A stretch of DNA of 64,000 nucleotides. It comes from Paenibacillus xylanexedens. GTDB taxonomy: Bacteria; Bacillota; Bacilli; Paenibacillales; Paenibacillaceae. The notes under the pieces were generated by a model. The model was not told the origin of the DNA. It saw nothing but the letters and a program-made list of their open reading frames with translations, and ran no database searches. The stretch spans positions 186,001 through 250,000 of the forward strand of contig NZ_JAGIKV010000003.1 in the NCBI RefSeq assembly GCF_017874615.1, given 5' to 3'. Position 1 is the stretch's first letter. The number at the start of each line of letters is the position of its first letter. This document shows positions 8,077-15,630 of the stretch, piece after piece. The position numbers and the translations under genes were made by a program.

Positions 8077-8976
8077 TTAAGGTGCAGCGAGCCAATCAAA
8101 CATATTGTTCAGCGCTGACTCATGTATTTTCTCGTGAAAATGATGATCCTGCCCGCCATAGGCGTGAAATGTGACATCCGCACCTCGGCGCTTAAGCCAG
8201 TGATACATCCGGGTTCCGTGACTATAATTCACCTGTGTATCTGATGTACCATGCATGATTAGCACGGGACAAGAAAGTTTGTTCGCTTTCGACAGGGGAG
8301 AACGGGCGAGATAAGCTTCCGGAACTGCGCGTGGGGAGCCACCCAGCACCCGTTTCAATGTGCGCCTCAGGTCGGTTCGCTCATGGTAAGTGCGTTCCAC
8401 ATCGGAGACACCGCTCCAAAGAACTAACTTATGTACTCTGTCCGGTCCCTCATTATAGGCAGTTGAGGTATGTACAGCATTAATGGCTCCGCGGGAGAAC
8501 CCCATTAACGATATCCGAGTCGGATCGACAAAAGGCAAACGTTGCACTAACCGGTAAGCGGCATGCACATCTTCGGCATCTCTTCCGCCATACTCGTCAC
8601 GACCCTGACCGCCTTCGTTGCCACGATAGGATGGGGCGAACACGATATAACCTTTATGTACAAACTGCTCAAGCCAAACGGTATTAACCCCGCCATAGCT
8701 GCCAAGTCCGCCGCGACAATAGATCAGAACCGGCCACTGTTCCGGTATGTTATCCGTATCATGCATTGTTGCAGCAGGGTAGTGGCTAGCGAGTGGTTGC
8801 AAATGTAGAGATGTATGTATGGAAGCGAATTCCGGAAAGGCAGAGGAGACAGAGCCGGGATGAGAAGTTTCATATGTCGTGATATCAGGTAATGAACACC
8901 CTTGTGGCAGGTATAAATAAGCTTTAACCCAAAGTGTATCGGATGAATACGTCACTTGATAGAGCAGTAAAATCAA
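8077..8976 (-). CDS. Alpha/beta hydrolase, prolyl-oligopeptidase/acyl-peptidase-like esterase
   Basis: A 299-residue cytoplasmic serine hydrolase. The nucleophile elbow is G-F-S-R-G-A, the acidic residue is in H-G-T-S-D-T-Q-V, and the catalytic His is in G-G-Q-D-H-H-F-H. R-G-G-L-G-S-Y-G provides the oxyanion region, and a P-S-Y-R-G-N-E-G-G-Q-G-R-D stretch is typical of S9-like hydrolases. The start is uncertain: TTG at 8976 sits directly on the GAGG sequence, so initiation may be a few codons later, but the conserved first strand (Y-L-Y-L-P) requires a start in this vicinity. The substrate is unknown. Confidence 0.75.
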   Translation of the reverse strand: MILLLYQVTYSSDTLWVKAYLYLPQGCSLPDITTYETSHPGSVSSAFPEFASIHTSLHLQPLASHYPAATMHDTDNIPEQWPVLIYCRGGLGSYGGVNTVWLEQFVHKGYIVFAPSYRGNEGGQGRDEYGGRDAEDVHAAYRLVQRLPFVDPTRISLMGFSRGAINAVHTSTAYNEGPDRVHKLVLWSGVSDVERTYHERTDLRRTLKRVLGGSPRAVPEAYLARSPLSKANKLSCPVLIMHGTSDTQVNYSHGTRMYHWLKRRGADVTFHAYGGQDHHFHEKIHESALNNMFDWLAAP

Positions 8977-9085
8977 CCTCTTTCATCGGTAATAACAGGC
9001 CAAATGACAGGGATGCTTCTATAGGATGCGCGTAAAATAAGTTCCCATACCTTCCAGGCTGAATCGCCAGCCCAAATGTAAGAAA

Positions 9086-9115
9086 TTCGTTTATTGGCTC
9101 CATATGATTTATAAT
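9086..9115 (+). promoter_or_regulatory. Sigma-A-like promoter for relP
   Basis: TTCGTT (9086-9091), an 18-base spacer and a perfect TATAAT (9110-9115), about 80 bases before the relP start codon. The -35 is weak. Confidence 0.5.
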
Positions 9116-9197
9116 GGTTCAGGAGACATGTGGATTGACCGCTTGTCCTCATATTCATAAAACTAATTTTAGTGTGCAGAAAGAAAGGGAGAAAGCC

Positions 9198-9944
9198 ATG
9201 ATGAACGCCCCACATCCAATCGATCAATTCAAGAAATTCAAATATGAAATTACCAGATTTATGATGATCTATAAATTTGCTCTGGATCAAATGGAGACCA
9301 AGATTGAAGTCCTGAAGGAAGAATTCCAGTCTTTGCATGATTACAGTCCAATTGAGCATACAAAGTCCAGACTGAAATCACCTGAGAGCATTATGAACAA
9401 GATGTTCCGCAAAAATCATGAGTTAACGTTTGAGAGCATCAAGCAAAATATCAAGGATATCGCCGGGGTACGGATTACATGTTCCTTTATCTCGGATATC
9501 TATCGTATTAAAGATATGCTGTGCAACCAGAGTGATCTGCGTGTACTGGAGGTCAAAGACTACATCGAGAATCCGAAGCCAAACGGCTACCAAAGCCTTC
9601 ACCTTCTGGTGGAAGTGCCTGTGTACATGTCCAATGGCGAGGAACGAGCATGTGTGGAGATCCAGATCCGTACAATCGCGATGGATTTCTGGGCGAGTCT
9701 GGAGCATAAGATTTTTTATAAATACAATAAGGATGTTCCCGAGCATTTGACGAGAGAGTTAAAGAGTGCGGCAGATTCGGCAAATGCGCTGGATCAACAG
9801 ATGGAGCGACTTCACCGGGAAATTCAGGAGATTAAGGACGCCGATAACGAGCGGGATGAAGAAGAATTGCGCCGTATTATTATTAACAATCAACAGTTCA
9901 CACTGCCATCCAACCTGCTCAAGCTGCTGGGTAGCGGGGAGTAG
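9198..9944 (+). CDS. relP: Small alarmone synthetase (GTP pyrophosphokinase), RelP/YwaC type
   Basis: This enzyme transfers pyrophosphate from ATP to GTP or GDP to make (p)ppGpp in the cytoplasm. It is 248 residues and has only the synthetase domain, without the HD hydrolase or TGS/ACT parts of long RelA. Visible motifs are D-I-A-G-V-R-I (Asp near residue 87), N-P-K-P-N-G-Y-Q-S-L-H, and E-I-Q-I-R-T (Glu about 154) followed by F-W-A-S-L-E-H-K. Wording across these motifs is closer to Bacillus YwaC (RelP) than YjbM (RelQ). The start at 9198 follows AAAGGGAG at 7 bases; the next ATG codon is equally possible. A multidrug-type MFS gene begins six bases after the stop, indicating one transcript. 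Confidence 0.88.
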   Translation: MMNAPHPIDQFKKFKYEITRFMMIYKFALDQMETKIEVLKEEFQSLHDYSPIEHTKSRLKSPESIMNKMFRKNHELTFESIKQNIKDIAGVRITCSFISDIYRIKDMLCNQSDLRVLEVKDYIENPKPNGYQSLHLLVEVPVYMSNGEERACVEIQIRTIAMDFWASLEHKIFYKYNKDVPEHLTRELKSAADSANALDQQMERLHREIQEIKDADNERDEEELRRIIINNQQFTLPSNLLKLLGSGE

Positions 9945-9950
9945 TATTTG

Positions 9951-11186
9951 ATGAAAAGTACTACATCTTCATTGAACACAAACTCCACATCTCGTGTACG
10001 GATGGCTTTAATTCTGGGGACATTGTCGGCCTTCGGGCCGTTGTCCCTGGATATGTATTTACCCGCATTGCCCACGCTGGCTGATGAGTTTGGTTCATCT
10101 ACTTCGTATGCTCAACTCAGTCTGACGGCGTGTATGATTGGACTTGCGGTTGGACAGTTGCTTGCCGGGCCTCTAAGTGATATACGTGGTCGGCGAACAC
10201 CGCTCATTGCAGGGCTTGTGCTCTATACCATCGCCTCGATACTTTGCCTGGTCAGCCCGACGATGGGCTCTTTTGTTGTGCTGCGGTTCATTCAGGGTGT
10301 AGCTGGAGCGGCAGGGATTGTCATCTCGCGCGCAATCGTCAGAGACGTATATTCGGGCCCGGAACTGATACGGTTCTTCTCTCTGTTAATGCTGATAAAC
10401 GGCGTAGCCCCGATTGCTGCACCAATCATTGGTGGACAATTGTTGACGTATACATCGTGGCGCGGCGTATTTATTTTGCTCAGTCTCATCGGTATACTGA
10501 CGCTGTTGGCTGTCATTTTCGGTCTAGGAGAGACCTTGCCTTCCAATCGCAGATCAAGCGGGGGATTGAAGCAGACATTACTTACATTTCGCCAAATCGC
10601 GGGGGATCGTCAGTTTATGGGTTATGCGTTAACCCAAGGGTTTGTAGCTGCTGGCATGTTTGCGTACATATCAGGTTCACCGTTTGTGCTTCAGAAAATA
10701 TACGGGGTGTCCCCGCAAATGTTCAGTGTCTGCTTCGCCATTAACGGGTTAGGCATTATTCTGGCCAGTCAGATTGCCGGCAGACTTGCCGGTAAGGTAT
10801 CTGAAACCCGCCTGTTAATTGCGGGGCTGCTAACCGCGGCGCTCGGAGGAACATCTCTGCTCATCGCCATTCTGGCTGGAGGTAATCTAATCTCTGTACT
10901 GATCCCATTATTTTTGGTGGTATCCAGTGTGGGGCTGGTCAATACCGCGTCCTTCGCCCTTGCAATGGCTAATCAGGAGAAGTCGGCGGGCAGTGCGTCT
11001 GCGCTTATTGGAGTGATGACATTCCTGTTCGGAGGTATTGTCGCTCCCCTCGTAGGTCTCGGGGGAGAAGGAACAGCTGTGCCAATGGGAATCGTTATTG
11101 CGTGTGCTGATCTCGGTGCCTTGGTGATTTACTTCCTAATGGTCAGTAGAGGCAGGAAGCGCCAGAACGATCAAGTGTTGAGTTAA
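9951..11186 (+). CDS. Bcr/CflA-family multidrug efflux MFS transporter
   Basis: A 411-residue, 12-helix drug:H+ antiporter of the Bcr/CflA group. L-D-M-Y-L-P-A-L-P in helix 1 and G-P-L-S-D-I-R-G-R-R in the loop after helix 2 are group signatures, and the helix 5 region includes R-F-I-Q-G-V-A-G-A-A-G-I. The start at ATG 9951 has GGGGAG nine bases upstream. It is tightly linked to the alarmone synthetase, so stress-induced (p)ppGpp production and drug export would be switched on together (inference). Confidence 0.85.
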   Translation: MKSTTSSLNTNSTSRVRMALILGTLSAFGPLSLDMYLPALPTLADEFGSSTSYAQLSLTACMIGLAVGQLLAGPLSDIRGRRTPLIAGLVLYTIASILCLVSPTMGSFVVLRFIQGVAGAAGIVISRAIVRDVYSGPELIRFFSLLMLINGVAPIAAPIIGGQLLTYTSWRGVFILLSLIGILTLLAVIFGLGETLPSNRRSSGGLKQTLLTFRQIAGDRQFMGYALTQGFVAAGMFAYISGSPFVLQKIYGVSPQMFSVCFAINGLGIILASQIAGRLAGKVSETRLLIAGLLTAALGGTSLLIAILAGGNLISVLIPLFLVVSSVGLVNTASFALAMANQEKSAGSASALIGVMTFLFGGIVAPLVGLGGEGTAVPMGIVIACADLGALVIYFLMVSRGRKRQNDQVLS

Positions 11187-11260
11187 ATGTACTGATTCTG
11201 TTGTCAGTGCTTTTGCGGATTTTAGTAGTCTAAGGCTGCTTCTGATTAAAAGAACGAATA

Positions 11261-11304
11261 AAGAGCCCCACTTGGAAGGAATCATGCTTCCAAGCGGGGC
11301 TCTT
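11261..11304. terminator. Strong hairpin between convergent genes
   Basis: 18-base arms AAGAGCCCCACTTGGAAG and CTTCCAAGCGGGGCTCTT with one mismatch and an 8-base loop. T runs are short on both sides, so it may act in either direction. Confidence 0.7.
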
Positions 11305-11323
11305 GCTGTAGGTAAGGACAAGT

Positions 11324-11929
11324 TTAGCAGAGCGCAAACAAAATCTGTGTATTGGACAGTATACCTGGCGTGAGGAATGGATAGAAGTACCCCACCACAA
11401 AACCAAACAGATTAATCGCAGGCCACATCAGGTAGACATCATTGTATGTGAAGACAAGGGACCATCGGTTGTAGCAAAAGTTGGGCAGTGCACGTTCTTC
11501 GTTCTCTCGAGGTGCCGCTGCACCAGTCTGTGCAAATTGCACAGCTTGAGTGAGACTTTGCGGCTGTTGCTGGAGGAAGAGCGGAAGCAGACCCGGGCTG
11601 CTTTTGATCAGGTTATACAGAAAAAGCATTTCTGCCGGAGGCTGACCTACCGGACGAGGATAGGCACTAAGCAGGGTGGGCAGATTGCCTTGAGTCAGTT
11701 GCGCAGGTACTCCCGGTGCTGTACCCGGGATTGTACCTGGAATGCCTCCGGGGATATATGGACCGGGTCCTCCGCCTGGAATGTATGGAGGATAGGAGCC
11801 TTGACCGCCAGGTATACCCGGAAACGTCGGACCACCCGGTGTGCCGCCGCCACCTCCTGGGAACAGTGGAGGCAATTGAAAGGAACGGTCTTCTCCATAA
11901 CTTAGATAAGGGTTATATTCGTAATACAT
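11324..11929 (-). CDS. Proline/glycine-rich protein, unknown function
   Basis: A 201-residue protein I do not recognise. Residues about 15-80 are Pro/Gly/Tyr-rich with repeated I-P-G-G and P-G-G motifs, giving a disordered or collagen-like segment. The middle is Gln/Leu-rich (L-Q-Q-Q-P-Q-S-L-T-Q). The last 50 residues are aromatic and hydrophobic (N-F-C-Y-N-R-W, then F-G-F-V-V-G-Y-F-Y-P-F-L) and end in Cys. The ATG at 11929 is chosen because AGGAAGGA lies upstream; an in-frame ATG at 11971 has none. The composition resembles spore-coat or surface proteins, but no signal peptide is present. Confidence 0.6.
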   Translation of the reverse strand: MYYEYNPYLSYGEDRSFQLPPLFPGGGGGTPGGPTFPGIPGGQGSYPPYIPGGGPGPYIPGGIPGTIPGTAPGVPAQLTQGNLPTLLSAYPRPVGQPPAEMLFLYNLIKSSPGLLPLFLQQQPQSLTQAVQFAQTGAAAPRENEERALPNFCYNRWSLVFTYNDVYLMWPAINLFGFVVGYFYPFLTPGILSNTQILFALC

Positions 11930-12022
11930 ATACAGAACATCCTTCCTGTCGTCGTATTCTGCATTCAGCATATGGCGGCATCCGCCTATAGGTGAATTTC
12001 GTCAAGAAGATTTTCTATGATC

Positions 12023-12210
12023 TATATAGTTAACTAATCCTTTACACAAACGGAGAGGATAGAAAAAACCTGAAAAAGCGAAGCGCTCGCATTTATCACC
12101 GGATTTTCCCTTAGAGAAAAGGGAATCGAAAAAATCTGGGGATAACAGCGATGGGAAGGTTGTTCTATCATCGTAGTGTCAGTGTAAATAAATTTTAGTT
12201 CAACTGTATA
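12023..12210. mobile_element. MITE-like element, copy 1
   Basis: About 188 bases with terminal inverted repeats. The left end runs TATATAGTT, AACTAA, then TTTACAC; the right end is its inverse (GTGTAAAT ... TTAGTTCAACTGTATA). The interior holds GAAGCGCTCGC, then an imperfect hairpin made of TTATCACCGGATTTTCCCTT and AAGGGAATC ... CTGGGGATAACAG. The same ends and interior recur at 50799-51030. There is no ORF inside, so any movement would rely on a transposase elsewhere. Confidence 0.65.
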
Positions 12211-12228
12211 GCGCAGAGCATAATCGAA

Positions 12229-12257
12229 TTGACAACTGAACTGATAACAATTATCAT
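12229..12257 (+). promoter_or_regulatory. Promoter with overlapping Fur box
   Basis: Perfect -35 TTGACA (12229-12234), 17-base spacer, -10 TATCAT (12252-12257). TGATAACAATTATCA at 12242-12256 matches the 7-1-7 Fur consensus at all but one scored base and covers the spacer and -10. Iron-loaded Fur should therefore block transcription of the downstream siderophore-binding lipoprotein. Confidence 0.82.
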
Positions 12258-12391
12258 TGTCAATGGAATCGGACAAATGTACATACGGATATTATATGTA
12301 TCAATAATAGTGTCAATATTTTTGAACGTTGATATCTGTCACAATAGCGCCGAATAAGGTTTTCATAATGAATTGAAAGGGGATATATCAA

Positions 12392-13390
12392 GTGTTTAAG
12401 AGAAATAAAAAGATGATCATGCTTCTAATTACGGTGATGGTTATGTCTATCTGGTTGGCCGCGTGTGGAGCGAAGCCTGCAGAGAACGGAGCAGCAGGAG
12501 AGAACGATACAACAACGGAGACAGAGACACAAACAGAAGCCCCGACAGAACGCACATTAACGGATGCAATGGGACACGAGGTTACCATCCCGGCTAACCC
12601 TGAACGTGTCATCGCGTCTTATCTGGAAGACCATCTCGTTACACTCGGTGTTAAGCCAGCGGCACAGTGGTCCATCAACAACGGCAGTGGTTTGCAGGAT
12701 TATCTGCAAAATGATCTGAATGGCATACCTGGTATTGCAAGTGATCTACCTTTTGAAGCCATGGCTAGTTTCTCACCAGACCTGATTATTATGGGTTCTG
12801 AAAGTACAGTTGAAGGGGAGAAATACGAACAGTACAACAAAATTGCCCCTACGTATGTACTCGGAGATGAGGTCAACAAGGATTGGCGTCAGGCTCTGCT
12901 CAAGATCGGCGAGCTTCTGAACAAATCGGATGTAGCGCAGAAGGCGCTTGATGATTATGATGCCAAAGCAAAGGAAATCAAAGAAAAAGTAACTGCTGTT
13001 ACTGGAGGAACAAAATCCGCCGCAGCGTTGTGGTTATTCAATAACAAGTTTTATGTTGTAAGCAACAATGTTTCCAGTGGTGAAGTGATGTACAACGAAC
13101 TTGGACTTGCAGAGCCTAATGTTGTGAAGGAAGCATCCGCGAAGGCAACGGGTAACTGGTCTGAGATTTCATTGGAGAAGATCGCGGAAATGGACGCAGA
13201 CTATCTATTCCTGGTGAACAGTGACAAGGGAGCAGGCTCAGAAGCGCTGAAAGATGCCGTATGGCAGAGCATCCCTGCTGTAAAGACAGGTAATGTGTTT
13301 GAATTTGAAAGCACAAGCAGCTGGTTGTACAGTGGCGTTCAAGCAAATACGCAAATTCTGCAAGATATTCAAAGCAGTATTGTGAAGTAA
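12392..13390 (+). CDS. Iron-siderophore ABC transporter substrate-binding lipoprotein
   Basis: A 332-residue class III binding lipoprotein that captures ferric siderophores outside the membrane. The N terminus has a short positively charged stretch, a hydrophobic segment and a lipobox ending W-L-A-A-C-G, so it should be lipid-anchored. A 25-residue Glu/Thr-rich linker follows, then two lobes. The first contains T-D-A-M-G-H-E-V-T-I-P-A-N-P-E-R-V, the typical FecB/FhuD opening. The start is GTG with AAAGGGG nine bases upstream. A Fur-box promoter drives it. No permease or ATPase gene is adjacent, so it is an orphan binding protein that must use a transporter encoded elsewhere. Confidence 0.88.
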   Translation: MFKRNKKMIMLLITVMVMSIWLAACGAKPAENGAAGENDTTTETETQTEAPTERTLTDAMGHEVTIPANPERVIASYLEDHLVTLGVKPAAQWSINNGSGLQDYLQNDLNGIPGIASDLPFEAMASFSPDLIIMGSESTVEGEKYEQYNKIAPTYVLGDEVNKDWRQALLKIGELLNKSDVAQKALDDYDAKAKEIKEKVTAVTGGTKSAAALWLFNNKFYVVSNNVSSGEVMYNELGLAEPNVVKEASAKATGNWSEISLEKIAEMDADYLFLVNSDKGAGSEALKDAVWQSIPAVKTGNVFEFESTSSWLYSGVQANTQILQDIQSSIVK

Positions 13391-13419
13391 CAACCAAACA
13401 TGTGCGAAACAGTCATTTG

Positions 13420-13454
13420 AACGCTTTGATGCCATGAGCATCAAGGCGTTTTTT
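13420..13454 (+). terminator. Terminator after siderophore-binding gene
   Basis: AACGCTTTGATG and CATCAAGGCGTT arms with a short loop and TTTTTT. Confidence 0.8.
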
Positions 13455-13547
13455 GTTTTTTGAACAGATATGGATATATAATAACGAGGAAGTAAAGTAA
13501 GTGAACCACGTTTAACGTAACACGAGCAAGGAAGGGGATATTTACAT

Positions 13548-14168
13548 ATGTACACATTGGATCCACGTGAAATAACGGGAAGAGACAACTATAAACTGAT
13601 GAGTGGTTCGGTGGTGCCACGTCCAATTGCTTTTGTGACGACACTTTCAGATGAGAATGGTGTAATTAATGCAGCGCCTTTTAGTTTCTTTAATGTGGTT
13701 AGTTCGGACCCACCGCTGTTATCCATATCCATTGCACGTAAAGACGGTATCATGAAAGATACTGCACGTAATGTGCTTGCTCATCAAGAACTGGTCGTGC
13801 ATATCTGTGATGAAGCAATCATAACAGAAGTGAATGAGACAGCAGCCATACTGGAACCCCACGAAAGTGAGCTTGAGCGGACAAAACTGACTACAGTGCC
13901 AAGTACCAAGGTTGCTGTGCCAGGAATTCAGGAAGCACTCATTCGGATGGAGTGTGAGCTGTATCAGCACATTCCCATCACGAATGATGAGGGCAAACCG
14001 GTGAGTGACCTGCTGCTGGTACGCATTGTACAGTATCATTTCAGCGAACAAGTCTACAATCCGGACAAGGGCTATATCCTGATGGATCATTTGAAACCAG
14101 TCAGTCGACTGGCGGGTAATGATTATGCCAAACTTGGGGAGAGATTTACTATAATTCGGCCTGAGTAG
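13548..14168 (+). CDS. Flavin reductase-like FMN-binding split-barrel protein
   Basis: A 206-residue member of the flavin reductase-like domain family (flavoredoxin/YwrF type), cytoplasmic, probably an FMN-binding NAD(P)H oxidoreductase. Visible features are S-V-V-P-R-P-I-A-F-V-T-T at residues 20-32, then N-A-A-P-F-S-F-F-N-V-V-S-S-D-P-P-L-L-S-I, the FMN phosphate-binding core. The start ATG has AAGGGGA upstream. It sits between two terminators as a single gene. Family members may reduce ferric siderophores, which fits the upstream iron gene, but no Fur box precedes this one. Confidence 0.8.
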   Translation: MYTLDPREITGRDNYKLMSGSVVPRPIAFVTTLSDENGVINAAPFSFFNVVSSDPPLLSISIARKDGIMKDTARNVLAHQELVVHICDEAIITEVNETAAILEPHESELERTKLTTVPSTKVAVPGIQEALIRMECELYQHIPITNDEGKPVSDLLLVRIVQYHFSEQVYNPDKGYILMDHLKPVSRLAGNDYAKLGERFTIIRPE

Positions 14169-14179
14169 TTCTGACAGAT

Positions 14180-14231
14180 AGCAAAGGCGGACAGCACGTG
14201 CGAAACTCGCATATGTTGTCCGCCTTTGCTT
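14180..14231 (+). terminator. Terminator after flavin reductase gene
   Basis: AGCAAAGGCGGACA and TGTCCGCCTTTGCTT arms with a loop of about 22 bases. Confidence 0.7.
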
Positions 14232-14320
14232 GTTAATATGAACATAAACAGGACAGGTAGTGAATAGACTTGTACTATATCCTGCACACATGTCATATGA
14301 ACCTATTTTATATATAGGTT

Positions 14321-14346
14321 GTTTAAAAAGCCTACTTTTTAACACG
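14321..14346. repeat. Fragment of the dispersed palindromic repeat (left arm)
   Basis: GTTTAAAAAGCC then TACTTTTTAACACG resembles the left arm of the 3025 element with a few changes; the right arm is missing. It lies 22 bases before the polyketide synthase start. Confidence 0.4.
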
Positions 14347-14367
14347 TACTATAAGGGGGTTAAGCCG

Positions 14368-15522
14368 ATGAACCAGCTTGAGGCAAATACTGGGGCAAGT
14401 ATTATGGGAATAGGAACGGCGTGGCCTGCCCACCGTATTGAGCAAAAGGATGTATCTGCCCGTCTCGCGCAAGCGCTGGAACATGAGCCAGATGCGAGAA
14501 GGTGGGCCAAACGAATCTTTAATCAGTGCGGTGTAGAGACTCGGTATACGTGTGAACCGAATCTGCTTGAGCCTGTTGATTCTTGCCGATATTTACCCTT
14601 TACCAATGCGGACGAGGTTCCGACTACATCCGAGCGTATGGGCAAATACAAAGCTGCTGCTGTTCCACTAGGTCTCGCGGCGGCCGGACAGGCACTTCAG
14701 GATGCAGACGTAACGTCCTCGGAACTTACACATCTCATTACGGTGAGTTGCACGGGGCAATTCCTGCCCGGACTTGATGTTCGGCTGATCCAGCAGCTTG
14801 AACTGTCACCGCAGATCAACCGGATTCCACTGGTGTTTCAAGGATGTGCAGCCGGTCTGAAGGCGATCCAACTGGCGAATTCCATTGTAACGACAGAAAA
14901 GAAGGCTACAGTTCTCATCGTGTGTGTGGAACTATGTACACTTCACTTTCAGCCATCTGCCAAACGGGACGACCTGTATGCCGCATCGTTCTTCGGAGAC
15001 GGCGCCTCTGCCTGTGTTATTGGTGCGTCCGGAACAGACCGCAATGAATGTTTTCGACTGGGTCGTGGGCACTCAACGCTGCTCCCGGATTGTGCAGAAG
15101 AAATGATCTGGGAAGTGGGCAATACAGGCTTTGATCTCTACCTGTCACCACAGATTCCGAAGCTGCTTGGTTTGCATCTCGGTCCAGAGGTAGAACGGTT
15201 GCTGGAGGGGAGCGGTTTACCGGAAATATGGGCGATCCATCCGGGAGGCAGAGGCATCGTGGATGCCGTTCAGAAGTTGTATCAGTTGACAGATGATCAG
15301 GTCTCCTACAGCCGAAACATCCTGCGGGATTATGGCAACCTGTCGTCCGTGACGATTCTTTTTGTTCTTCAAGCCATCCGCGAGGATTACAGACAGAAGG
15401 AAGAACATTCCAGCGGGATAGCGCTGGCCTTTGGCCCGGGATTGACGGCAGAGTTACTTCCTTTTACATACATCCCTGCCCCCATAGCGAACAGAACACC
15501 TGTGAATCATGGCATCCAATAG
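14368..15522 (+). CDS. Type III polyketide synthase (chalcone synthase-like)
   Basis: A 384-residue homodimeric ketosynthase that extends an acyl-CoA starter with malonyl-CoA; bacterial relatives make alkylpyrones or alkylresorcinols. The thiolase-fold catalytic triad is complete: Cys160 in F-Q-G-C-A-A-G-L, His291 in A-I-H-P-G-G-R-G and Asn324 in Y-G-N-L-S-S. The start at 14368 has AAGGGGGT eight bases upstream; a reading from 14260 would run through the repeat fragment. It resembles Bacillus BpsA, but no isoprenylcysteine-type methyltransferase (BpsB) follows. Instead, an MMPL lipid exporter begins 108 bases downstream. Confidence 0.88.
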   Translation: MNQLEANTGASIMGIGTAWPAHRIEQKDVSARLAQALEHEPDARRWAKRIFNQCGVETRYTCEPNLLEPVDSCRYLPFTNADEVPTTSERMGKYKAAAVPLGLAAAGQALQDADVTSSELTHLITVSCTGQFLPGLDVRLIQQLELSPQINRIPLVFQGCAAGLKAIQLANSIVTTEKKATVLIVCVELCTLHFQPSAKRDDLYAASFFGDGASACVIGASGTDRNECFRLGRGHSTLLPDCAEEMIWEVGNTGFDLYLSPQIPKLLGLHLGPEVERLLEGSGLPEIWAIHPGGRGIVDAVQKLYQLTDDQVSYSRNILRDYGNLSSVTILFVLQAIREDYRQKEEHSSGIALAFGPGLTAELLPFTYIPAPIANRTPVNHGIQ

Positions 15523-15630
15523 TTCGCGAACCCGAGTAAAGGAGATATACACTGCAAGTATATGAATGTGCTTATGATCTTACCGATGAGCATAATCGAA
15601 TGACTAATCTGATCGCAGAGGAGCTTAGGT

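Noticed and set aside
8973-9359. Minus-strand ORF upstream of the esterase
   Set aside because: Lies over the relP promoter and 5' coding region; no motifs.
13719-14345. 208-codon minus-strand ORF
   Set aside because: Covers the flavin reductase gene and its terminator in antisense; no family or ribosome site.
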